Assembly (NCBI GenBank): GCA_003694205.1
Contig: RFKS01000134.1
Coordinates: 1 to 9,132 of the forward strand
Length of the DNA stretch: 9,132 nt
Reading direction: 5' to 3'
Source of the DNA: Alphaproteobacteria bacterium
GTDB taxonomy: Bacteria; Pseudomonadota; Alphaproteobacteria; Sphingomonadales; Rhodothalassiaceae
Shown here: positions 1 to 6,438 of the stretch, in pieces
Layout: each line of letters begins with the position of its first letter
Numbering within the stretch: the stretch's first letter is position 1
The notes under the pieces: model-generated
What the model was told of the DNA's origin: nothing
What the model saw: only the letters and a program-made list of their open reading frames with translations
Database searches by the model: none
Translations under genes and position numbers: made by a program

Positions 1-2058
1 GCTCAAGGGACCGGCGGGAAGGTCGAAGAGATCGCCGGCCATCACAGCGTCGACGACCGTGAGGTCGCTTTGGCCATCAAGCGTCAGCTCGCCGATGATG
101 AAGTCGAGCACCTCGGCGCTGTTGACAAGCGGTACGGTGACCGGATTGCCCTGCCCGTCGGTGACCGGCGACCCGCTCAGGTCGAAGACCGGCACCCGCG
201 CCGCGGGATCACCGATGACGCCGGTCGCAAAAGGATTGTAGAACAGGCAGCCGCCGACGCCCGGCGTGCCCGTCGCCGGATCGCAATCCGTTCCGCCGAG
301 CCCCTGCAGCGCGAGCATGGTCTCGTTCTCAAGGCCGTCGGTGACCCGGAAACCGTAATTGTTTATCGCACGCGTGTAGCTGACGTCATAATACCAGGTC
401 TCCCCGAGATCGCCCTTGAGCCCGGCCACGACGCGGAAAGTGTCGTGCTTGATGTTGCTCGGATTGGGATCGTCGGTGAAGAAGTCGTTGATCTGCCCGG
501 CGCCGGGGCTGCGGCCGATGAACAAGGTCGCGGCACCGGTAAAAGGATTGAACGGGTTGTTGGGCAAAAGCGGAATCGGCGTCACGATCGGGAAGTTCGA
601 ATTGCCGCGCACCGCCCGATTGTGCGCGAAGGAGAACTCGCCATAGAAGGTCGCCGCCTTCCCGAGCTCATGCGTGAAGCCGGCATAGCCCTGGAATCGC
701 GTCTCGTCCGGGACGAAGTTGAAAAAGCGGCCGAAATCGAACTGGCAGGCATTGACCTGCACCGGCTGACCGGTGATCGGATCGGGCACCTCGGTGAAGC
801 CCGGCACGACGTCGTCGTCGATCGCCGCCACGGCGCCGCAGTTCGGATCGGGAATGAGCAGCGTGCCGAAGCCGGCTCCGGCCTGCGCCGCTGTCAGATC
901 GGCAAAGGCCTGCCCGAGCGCCGCCTGCTGCGCCAAGGGCAGCGTCAGCGGATTGAAGCCGGCGAGGGACGGGCTGATGAGCTCCGGCGCAAGGGTCAGC
1001 AATTGCGGCAAGACGGTAGCGGTAAAGCTGTCTTGAATGCCGTCAGCAGGTGCAAGAACGGACAGCGGGTTGGTCGGGTCGAGGATCGCATTCGTCTGTT
1101 GCTGGAAACCGGCAAAGGAGCCGATCAGAAAGCCGCCCATGCCGTCAGGAATCACCGGCGTGCCGGCGACCGGGCCAACGCCGGGAAAATTGAACAGTGG
1201 CACCGCATTGTCGAAGGCGGCGTTGAAGAGATTGGCGAGCGGCCCGAGCGCCGGATTGAGCGCTGCATTGGGTGCCGTCAGCGGAATGAAGTTGCCCGGA
1301 AAGCTGGTCACCGACGAGATGCTGAGGCCACCCGGTACACGGAACCCGTCGGGCCTGAGATCACGCTCGCGGGTGGTGAGCGGCGAGCGGTCGAGATAGC
1401 TCGCCGCGACCGTCATATGAGTGCGGTCGTTGCCGCCGCCCCACAGCGCCTGGGCCTTGAAATCGTTCTGGCTGTTGTTGGTATTACCCTGCCACTCGGC
1501 CTGCAGCTCAAGGCCCTCGAAATCCTTGCGGGTGATGAAATTGACGACGCCGGCAACGGCATCCGAGCCATAGGTGGCCGACGCACCATCCTTCAGGATC
1601 TCGACCCGTTCGAGCGCGATCATCGGAATGAGCGAGGCCGTGTCGGTGAACAGGAGCCCATCGTCGGTGGGCGCTGCCGAGGTGACCTGCCGCTTGCCGT
1701 CGAGAAGCACCAGGGTCGAGGCGAGGCCGAGGCCTCTCAAATTGATCGATTCCGTACCCGTCGTCAGATTCTGGGTGAAAGCGTCGGGATTGTTCTGGGC
1801 GCCGTTGTTGCTGGTCAGCGTCTGGGTGATGTCGGCAATATCGGCAGCGCCAATCTCGAGCACGTCCTCGCGCCCGATCACCGAAATCGGGGACGGCCTG
1901 TCGGCCTGGCGGATGGTGCGGATATAACTGCCGGTGACGACGATCTCCTCAAGTTCCATCGCCTCGGTCTGTGTCTGCTGAGACTGCGCCCACGCGGTCG
2001 TTGCGGCAAATATCGCACAGGCGGCGGTTCCGGCATAGAAACTGGACCTGAATGACAT
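1..2058 (-). CDS. TonB-dependent outer-membrane receptor A, 3' end cut off by the window edge
   Basis: Outer-membrane active transporter, powered by the TonB-ExbB-ExbD system; substrate unknown. Reading from ATG at 2058, 686 codons stay open to the window edge, so about 250-350 C-terminal barrel residues are missing compared with the complete neighbour. Residues 1-24 form a Sec signal peptide ending AWA before QSQQ. A TonB box (EEIVVTG, about 37-43) leads into the plug domain, with the hallmark segments NLRGL (107-111) and ILKDGASATYGSDAVAGVVN (154-173). The barrel follows, with two Cys pairs (C407/C438 and C592/C604), the second inside a GGCLFYNPF motif. The start is supported by GAGGGA, 7 bases upstream. 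It is a paralog of the gene at 2197-5187, with near-identical plug stretches, and lies 138 bases downstream of it on the same strand, so co-transcription is possible. The antisense strand also has a long open frame, which is a codon-bias shadow. The family call is firm; the substrate is not. Confidence 0.95.
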   Translation of the reverse strand, partial: MSFRSSFYAGTAACAIFAATTAWAQSQQTQTEAMELEEIVVTGSYIRTIRQADRPSPISVIGREDVLEIGAADIADITQTLTSNNGAQNNPDAFTQNLTTGTESINLRGLGLASTLVLLDGKRQVTSAAPTDDGLLFTDTASLIPMIALERVEILKDGASATYGSDAVAGVVNFITRKDFEGLELQAEWQGNTNNSQNDFKAQALWGGGNDRTHMTVAASYLDRSPLTTRERDLRPDGFRVPGGLSISSVTSFPGNFIPLTAPNAALNPALGPLANLFNAAFDNAVPLFNFPGVGPVAGTPVIPDGMGGFLIGSFAGFQQQTNAILDPTNPLSVLAPADGIQDSFTATVLPQLLTLAPELISPSLAGFNPLTLPLAQQAALGQAFADLTAAQAGAGFGTLLIPDPNCGAVAAIDDDVVPGFTEVPDPITGQPVQVNACQFDFGRFFNFVPDETRFQGYAGFTHELGKAATFYGEFSFAHNRAVRGNSNFPIVTPIPLLPNNPFNPFTGAATLFIGRSPGAGQINDFFTDDPNPSNIKHDTFRVVAGLKGDLGETWYYDVSYTRAINNYGFRVTDGLENETMLALQGLGGTDCDPATGTPGVGGCLFYNPFATGVIGDPAARVPVFDLSGSPVTDGQGNPVTVPLVNSAEVLDFIIGELTLDGQSDLTVVDAVMAGDLFDLPAGPLS

Positions 2059-2062
2059 CGAT

Positions 2063-2071
2063 CTTTCCCTC
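2063..2071 (-). promoter_or_regulatory. Ribosome binding site of receptor A
   Basis: On the minus strand this reads GAGGGAAAG. The purine core GAGGGA ends 7 bases before the ATG at 2058, and the following reading frame begins with a clean signal peptide, so it fixes the start. Confidence 0.7.
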
Positions 2072-2153
2072 TTCGCCCCGGGGCCGAGGTGCCCCTCATT
2101 GTTTGCTCTCATTCCCCCTGCCCGGACGCCCGGACACACCAGCCGTCGGGCAA

Positions 2154-2189
2154 GGCGCGGCAACAATTTGAAACGATCGCCGCCGCGCC
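2154..2189 (-). terminator. Stem-loop just after receptor B; attenuator or mRNA-end structure
   Basis: An 8-base perfect stem GGCGCGGC/GCCGCGCC (2154-2161 with 2182-2189) has a 20-base loop. It begins 7 bases after the stop codon of receptor B. On the minus strand the stem is followed by only two T residues and then GC-rich sequence, so it is not a typical intrinsic terminator. It could weaken read-through into receptor A, protect the upstream mRNA from 3' decay, or serve as a rho-dependent end. The structure is seen directly; its role is inferred. Confidence 0.4.
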
Positions 2190-2196
2190 ACAGACC

Positions 2197-5187
2197 TCAG
2201 AAGCCGATATTGAGCCGCACATAGGCCAAGCGACCGCGCGGATCGTGGACCCGCGCCTCGAAGCCACTATTGGTATTGACAAAGGGCGGCTTTTCATCGG
2301 TCAGATTGATGACCCCGGCGGTCAGCGTCACATGATCCGTGCCGCCGAAATCGAAGACCTGCCCGAGCTCGACACTGTACTGGACATCGAAGGTGAGCTG
2401 CTGGTCGACCCGGCCGTTCTCCTCGAAGCCGTTGCCCGTGGGGCTGATCTGGTCGTCGTCGAACCCGTCGATGAAGCGCGCGACGCCGAGCAGGCTGTGC
2501 GCGCCCTTCGACCAGCTGAGCCCGGCATTGAAGCGCAACGGTGGCGTCGGATCGCCGATATTGCGGAAGTTTCGGCTGCCCTTGCCGTCGATCTTGATGC
2601 CCAGGCTCGGGTCCTCGACCGTATAGCCGAGGATCAGCGTGCCCTCGAAGAAGGACTGCAGCACACCAATGTCGGTCTCTTTCGTGTAGACCGCCTTGAA
2701 ATCGATGCCGTCGGTCTTGATCGACGGCGCATTGACAAATTGCACATTCACCTGGGTCAGCAGCGGCACCCCGGTAGCGCGGAAGAAGCGCGCCGGATTG
2801 AAGAGCGCCGCCGGATTGCCTGTCGTGCGCAGGATCTCGCCCGCCGCATCAAGCAGCGCCTGGGCGTTTTCCTTCACGATCACGTCCTTGAAGTGGAAAT
2901 TCCAGTAATCGAGATCGATCGTCAGTTCGGGCGAGACCTCATAGGTGAAGCCGACATTGAACTGGTCCGATTCCTCAGGCTTCAGATTCTCGTTGCCGAC
3001 GGTGAAGCCGCCGACGAATCCGGTGTTGCCAAGCAGCGGATCGTTCACCTGCAAGAGCGTGACCCCGCCCTGACTGCGTTGCTGGAAGATCGACGGCGCC
3101 CGGAAGGAGGTGCTGTAGGAGCTGCGGATCTGCAGCCCGTCCATAACCTGCATCGCACTCGAGATCTTGGGATCGAGCGTTGACTTGATGTTTTGCGTGT
3201 TTTCGAACCGGCCCGCGGCGGTGATGTCCCACCAGCTCGCGACAGGGAAGGAGACCTCGATGAAGCCTGCCCAGGTGTCGCGACTGTCGCCGAAATCGCC
3301 GACCTTGGTGCCGGCGCCGCTCAGGAACAGGAAATTGCCGCTGTTGAGATTTTCGTCCGCATCGAGCGCGAATCCCTCATGGCGGAATTGTCCGCCCATG
3401 GCGACGCCGATCGGACCGCCGGGCAGGCTCAGCCCCTCGCCAAGATCGACCGAGAACACGAGATCGACAGTCCACAGGCGCGAGGTCAGGCTCTGCCGCG
3501 ACAGGGCGAGAAAGTCGTCGATCACCTCCTGCGAATTCGCCACCGGCACCGGCAGCCCGGTCAGCGGATCGATGACGGTGTCGCCGGGCGCCGCCGTGTT
3601 GGCAGAACCGAAGGGATTGAAGAACATGCAATCGCCCTGGCCGCGCACCGCACCGACGCCGCCGAGTGGGCAGTTCGGGCCACCAAAGCCGTTGAGCGCC
3701 GCGAAGAAGCGGTCGGCCAATGTATCGCGGGCCATGACGTTGAAATCATTCGAGCCGCGCATGATCGAGAAATCATAGGTCCAGCTGGCGGAGAGATCAC
3801 CGCGCAGCCCCGCGACGCCACGGAAGGTGTCGGAATTGTGCTCGCTCTTCGGGAACGGGCCGAAGCCGATCGGGCGCACCAGACCGAAGAGGTCGACATT
3901 GAACGGATTGAAGGGATTGGGTGGCGCACCAAGCACGCTGTTCGCCGCCGGACCGCCAAAGACATTGGTGTTGAGGATCGGAAAGGTCGGCGAGTTGTTG
4001 CGCTTCGTACGATTACGGGCAAAGCCGAACTCGCCATAGAATTCGACCGCGTCCGAGATCGAATAGGTGACGTTCGCATAGCCCTGAAGGCGCGTCGTGT
4101 CCGGCACCAGATTGAAGGCGTCGCCGAAATCGAGGATGCAAACCTGGAGCCCCGTCGGTGTCGTCGCCGCCAGCGAATTGGAGAACGGACCGTCGGCGAC
4201 CGGCGTCTTCGGGCAGTTGGGATCGCGGATGCCCACGGAATCAGGTGACATCCCGAGCGCCAGCTTGTCGATGCCAGCCTCGAGCGCCGCTGCCGCGCCG
4301 GGCGAGCTGAGGATGGCGCCGAGCTGCTGCGGCACCGCGGAAAGTGGCAGCTGACCGCTCTGCAGCAGGAGCAGAAAGGCAGGCACAAAGGTACCGGGCT
4401 GACCGATGGCGCTCGTATCGGGGCCGAATTTCGGACTCAGGCGCCGCTCCTGTGTCGTCAGGGCGGTACGATTGAGATAGCTGATCGCCATCATCGCGTG
4501 CCCGCGACCGTCGTCAAAACTTGTGCCGGCGATGCCCTCGACCCGAACGTCGGACGAGCTGCCCTGGTCGGTGACCGCCTTGAATTCGCTCTCGAGCTCA
4601 AGCCCCTCGAAGTCGTTGCGGGTGATGAAATTGACCACGCCGCCGACGGCGTCCGAGCCATAGAGCGCCGCCGCGCCGTCCTTCACGATCTCGAGGCGGC
4701 CGACCGCGATCTGCGGCACGAGCGAGGCGGTGTCGACGAACAGCACGCCGTCATCGGTCGGGGTGCCGGCAACCACCTGCCGCTTGCCGTTGAGGAGAAC
4801 GAGGGTTGAGGCAACGCCGAGTCCGCGCAGATTGAAGTTCTCGGTGCCGGTCGTCAGGTTCTGGGTGAAGGCGTCGGGATTGTTCTGGGATCCGGTATTG
4901 AAGGTCAGGGTCTGGATGAGGTCGGCAACCGTGGTCGCACCCGCCTTGGCCATATCGTCGCGGCCAATGACGGCGATCGGCGCCCCAACCCCGGCCTCGG
5001 TGCGGCGGCGGATATAGGACCCGGTGACGACCACCTCCTCGATCACTTGCTCCGCAGCACTTTGCTGGGCTGCCGGCGCCTGACTTGCCGGCTGCTGGGC
5101 CGCTGCGCTCAGACTCAGTCCCGAACCCGTGACTGCAAGCGCCATGAACATGGCGGAACCCAAGAAGAGACGCTGTTTCTCAACCAT
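2197..5187 (-). CDS. TonB-dependent outer-membrane receptor B, complete
   Basis: Complete 996-residue TonB-dependent transporter of the outer membrane; substrate not deducible. A signal peptide (about 1-30, cleavage after the SAAA stretch) and a Gln/Ala-rich linker come first. The TonB box EEVVVTG (50-56) precedes the plug, with NLRGL (119-123) and IVKDGAAALYGSDAVGGVVN (167-186), then a large 22-strand-type barrel. The protein ends in VRLNIGF, with the terminal Phe typical of outer-membrane barrels. Cys pairs C325/C350 (within DPNC...CILDFG) and C506/C520 (PNC...CMFFNPF) match pairs in receptor A and probably form loop disulfides. The frame is open a further 191 codons upstream to 5760, but that part runs antisense through the dehydrogenase gene. 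ATG 5187 is preferred because it has a strong ribosome binding site 4 bases away and starts the signal peptide. It is divergent from the dehydrogenase at 5450 and shares its control region. Confidence 0.96.
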   Translation of the reverse strand: MVEKQRLFLGSAMFMALAVTGSGLSLSAAAQQPASQAPAAQQSAAEQVIEEVVVTGSYIRRRTEAGVGAPIAVIGRDDMAKAGATTVADLIQTLTFNTGSQNNPDAFTQNLTTGTENFNLRGLGVASTLVLLNGKRQVVAGTPTDDGVLFVDTASLVPQIAVGRLEIVKDGAAALYGSDAVGGVVNFITRNDFEGLELESEFKAVTDQGSSSDVRVEGIAGTSFDDGRGHAMMAISYLNRTALTTQERRLSPKFGPDTSAIGQPGTFVPAFLLLLQSGQLPLSAVPQQLGAILSSPGAAAALEAGIDKLALGMSPDSVGIRDPNCPKTPVADGPFSNSLAATTPTGLQVCILDFGDAFNLVPDTTRLQGYANVTYSISDAVEFYGEFGFARNRTKRNNSPTFPILNTNVFGGPAANSVLGAPPNPFNPFNVDLFGLVRPIGFGPFPKSEHNSDTFRGVAGLRGDLSASWTYDFSIMRGSNDFNVMARDTLADRFFAALNGFGGPNCPLGGVGAVRGQGDCMFFNPFGSANTAAPGDTVIDPLTGLPVPVANSQEVIDDFLALSRQSLTSRLWTVDLVFSVDLGEGLSLPGGPIGVAMGGQFRHEGFALDADENLNSGNFLFLSGAGTKVGDFGDSRDTWAGFIEVSFPVASWWDITAAGRFENTQNIKSTLDPKISSAMQVMDGLQIRSSYSTSFRAPSIFQQRSQGGVTLLQVNDPLLGNTGFVGGFTVGNENLKPEESDQFNVGFTYEVSPELTIDLDYWNFHFKDVIVKENAQALLDAAGEILRTTGNPAALFNPARFFRATGVPLLTQVNVQFVNAPSIKTDGIDFKAVYTKETDIGVLQSFFEGTLILGYTVEDPSLGIKIDGKGSRNFRNIGDPTPPLRFNAGLSWSKGAHSLLGVARFIDGFDDDQISPTGNGFEENGRVDQQLTFDVQYSVELGQVFDFGGTDHVTLTAGVINLTDEKPPFVNTNSGFEARVHDPRGRLAYVRLNIGF

Positions 5188-5191
5188 CAAA

Positions 5192-5199
5192 CCCTCCCT
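5192..5199 (-). promoter_or_regulatory. Ribosome binding site of receptor B
   Basis: Minus-strand AGGGAGGG lies 4 bases before ATG 5187. It decides the start against the much longer upstream-open frame, because the signal peptide begins immediately after it. Confidence 0.75.
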
Positions 5200-5252
5200 G
5201 AAGCCTGTCCCGGCACCGCCGGCCGGAGCCGAATTTGTTCCTTGTCCCCCGG

Positions 5253-5310
5253 CATTCCGCAAGTGCAAGGATTTCCAGTTATATACGTGAACTTGCACGA
5301 CAGCGGAATG
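5253..5310. promoter_or_regulatory. 58-base interrupted palindrome, candidate operator
   Basis: The left arm CATTCCGC-AA-GTGCAAG (5253-5269) mirrors the right arm CTTGCAC-GACA-GCGGAATG (5292-5310). That gives 7 + 8 complementary bases around a 22-base AT-rich centre, with a 2- versus 4-base internal offset. The outer 8-mers and inner 7-mers are perfect complements. Two-part half-sites flanking a putative promoter suit a dimeric or tetrameric DNA-binding regulator acting on both divergent genes. The regulator is not encoded in the window and the site resembles no operator that I can name. The symmetry is observed; the operator role is inferred. Confidence 0.55.
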
Positions 5311-5367
5311 GTCTTCGTGCGAAACACTAGACCGGAGCCGCGGCTGTTGTCCCATCACAACACCTAC

Positions 5368-5391
5368 CGGAATCGGGGTGTCGCGATTCCG
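5368..5391. promoter_or_regulatory. Second dyad in the divergent spacer
   Basis: A perfect 8-base inverted repeat CGGAATCG/CGATTCCG (5368-5375 with 5384-5391) has an 8-base loop. It lies 59 bases upstream of the dehydrogenase ATG, inside the probable 5' leader or promoter. It repeats the CGGAAT core of the larger dyad, so it may be a second site for the same protein or a leader hairpin. Confidence 0.45.
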
Positions 5392-5449
5392 TGGCGGCCA
5401 TCGCCTTCTGTGCAGGTGCCCATCGGGCGGTTGGTGAAAGGTGGACAGC

Positions 5450-6223
5450 ATGCGGAAAGGACGTTTGGGGCGCCTCGACGGCAAGGTGGCGCTGGTGACG
5501 GGGGCAGCGTCCGGTCTCGGGCGCGCCATCGCCGTTGCCTTCGCGCGCGAGGGCGCGCGCGTCGCCGGCACCGATATCGATCGCGACGGGCTGCGGGAAA
5601 CGGCAGAACTCTGCGAACAATCGATCCTCACGCTCGAGCAGGATGTGACCGATGCCAACCGCTGGGCGGAGGTGATTGCCGAGGTCGAGGCGGCATTCGG
5701 CGCGCTGCACATTCTCGTCAACAATGCCGGCATCGGCGTTCTCGGCTCGATCGAATCCACCTCCGACGAGGACTGGCGGCGCGTGCACGCGGTCGATCTC
5801 GACAGCGTCTATTACGGCTGTCGCGCGGCCTTGCCCGCCATGCGTCGCGCCGGAGCCGGCGCCATCGTCAATATCAGCTCGATCGCCGGCATCGTCGCGG
5901 ACGGCAATCTCGCCGCCTATTGCTCGGCCAAGGCCGCGGTCCGCCATCTGACCAAGTCGGTGGCGCTCCATTGCGCCCGCAAGGGCGATCCGATTCGCTG
6001 CAATTCCGTGCATCCCGCCTTCATTGACACACCGATGCTGAGTGCGGCGATGCCCCATATGCCCCGCGAAGAGCTCCTGCGTCAGCTCGCGCGCGGCAAC
6101 CCGATGGGGCGCCTCGGAGATCCCGAGGACGTCGCCCTAGCCGCCCTCTATCTCGCGAGCGACGAGGCGAAATTCGTGACCGGCGCGGAACTTGTGGTCG
6201 ATGGCGGGCTGAGCGCGCAGTAG
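5450..6223 (+). CDS. Short-chain dehydrogenase/reductase, classical NAD-type
   Basis: A 257-residue cytosolic oxidoreductase of the classical SDR family, presumably interconverting an alcohol and a ketone. The cofactor loop TGAASGLG is at 17-24. Asp42 ends the second strand (AGTD), the usual mark of NAD(H) rather than NADP(H) preference. NNAG is at 91-94, catalytic Ser144 in NISSIAG, and Tyr157/Lys161 in YCSAK. The C-terminal half (IRCNSVHP, then DTPM, and ELVVDGG near the end) resembles 3beta/17beta-hydroxysteroid and cyclopentanol dehydrogenases, so a sterol-like or alicyclic alcohol is a reasonable but unproven guess. Asp116 (AVDLDS) occupies the place where most classical SDRs have the tetrad Asn. 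ATG 5450 is chosen because AGGTGGA (5439-5445) lies 4 bases upstream. An in-frame GTG at 5441 would add three residues but falls inside that ribosome binding site. The gene is divergent from receptor B, and no strong terminator follows it. Confidence 0.93.
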   Translation: MRKGRLGRLDGKVALVTGAASGLGRAIAVAFAREGARVAGTDIDRDGLRETAELCEQSILTLEQDVTDANRWAEVIAEVEAAFGALHILVNNAGIGVLGSIESTSDEDWRRVHAVDLDSVYYGCRAALPAMRRAGAGAIVNISSIAGIVADGNLAAYCSAKAAVRHLTKSVALHCARKGDPIRCNSVHPAFIDTPMLSAAMPHMPREELLRQLARGNPMGRLGDPEDVALAALYLASDEAKFVTGAELVVDGGLSAQ

Positions 6224-6438
6224 CCGGCGCAGTTTCGTTGGCCCCCGTTTCATGGCCGGCGGCGTCGCCAGTCCGGCTCGCCCCCGCCCGGTGCTCACGA
6301 AAGCGTGCAAAGCCGATGGTTGATTTGCTGTTAAGATTTTCTCCCTGGCTGGCGGCTAGGCTGTAGACCCGCTCGCGTTTGCTTCGATCGTATCTGCCGC
6401 ACCCCGCCGGTCGTGCATTCCGCAAGATGGGGGGAGTC
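6224..6438 (+). promoter_or_regulatory. Spacer between the dehydrogenase and the peptidase
   Basis: These 215 bases carry no gene that I can support. No hairpin with a T-run follows the dehydrogenase stop, so read-through into the peptidase is possible. The relatively AT-rich stretch TTGATTTGCTGTTAAGATTTTC (broken here as TTGATTTGCTG at 6320-6330 and TTAAGATTTTC at 6331-6341) is the most promoter-like part, but no -35/-10 pair with proper spacing stands out. At 6415-6426 is an exact copy of a 12-mer from the divergent control region. Confidence 0.4.
6415..6426 (+). repeat. 12-mer shared with the divergent control region
   Basis: GCATTCCGCAAG occurs here, 12 bases before the peptidase ATG, and exactly at 5252-5263, where it covers most of the left arm of the large palindrome. 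It lies outside coding sequence in both places if the start at 6439 is right. Only the left half-site is present here; no mirrored partner is nearby. Confidence 0.55.

Larger units (their letters stand above)
2059..2196 (-). other. Gap between the two receptor genes, with GC-rich dyads
   Basis: No gene fits in these 138 bases. Besides the stem-loop at 2154-2189, the gap holds a 10-base perfect palindrome GCCCCGGGGC (2075-2084). Its right half can instead pair as GGGGC/GCCCC (2080-2084 with 2091-2095, 6-base loop), just upstream of receptor A's ribosome binding site on the transcript. There is also an 8-base tandem direct repeat GCCCGGAC (2120-2135). I cannot assign a convincing -35/-10 pair, so I cannot say whether receptor A has its own promoter or is read through from receptor B. 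Confidence 0.5.
5188..5449. promoter_or_regulatory. Divergent control region between receptor B and the dehydrogenase
   Basis: This 262-base spacer must hold the promoters for receptor B (leftward) and the dehydrogenase (rightward). It contains two dyads, at 5253-5310 and 5368-5391, and four copies of CGGAAT or its complement ATTCCG (5254, 5304, 5368, 5386). An AT-rich patch (about 5271-5292, including TTATATA) lies at the centre of the larger dyad and is the likeliest place for promoter melting. I cannot assign -35/-10 boxes for either direction with confidence. Confidence 0.6.

Noticed and set aside
70..2055. Long plus-strand open frame of 661 codons
   Set aside because: It is antisense to receptor A, whose signal peptide, TonB box and plug motifs are unmistakable. 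The plus-strand product is an Arg/Glu/Gly-rich sequence with no recognisable motif, typical of GC-rich shadows.
2120..2135. Tandem 8-mer GCCCGGAC as a possible regulatory repeat
   Set aside because: Two short GC-rich copies in a GC-rich spacer are weak evidence, and no partner copies appear at the other genes.
3193..4248. Plus-strand open frame of 351 codons
   Set aside because: Antisense to the barrel of receptor B, with low-complexity Arg/Glu/Ala composition and no motif.
2197..5187. Calling receptor B a siderophore, vitamin B12 or copper receptor
   Set aside because: Plug and barrel motifs show only the general TonB-dependent family, and no siderophore synthesis, cobalamin or metal genes or signatures lie nearby.
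5441..5449. GTG start for the dehydrogenase
   Set aside because: The GTG lies within the ribosome binding site serving ATG 5450, and SDR proteins rarely need the three extra residues.
5188..5760. 191-residue N-terminal extension of receptor B
   Set aside because: The frame is open, but it runs antisense through the dehydrogenase and the divergent spacer. The signal peptide and ribosome binding site place the start at 5187.
5327..6058. Minus-strand open frame of 243 codons
   Set aside because: Antisense to the dehydrogenase, which has all the classical SDR motifs.
6379..6438. Upstream TTG start for the peptidase, adding 20 residues
   Set aside because: It would bury the signal peptide behind an Arg/Pro-containing stretch and has no ribosome binding site, while ATG 6439 follows GGGGGGAG.
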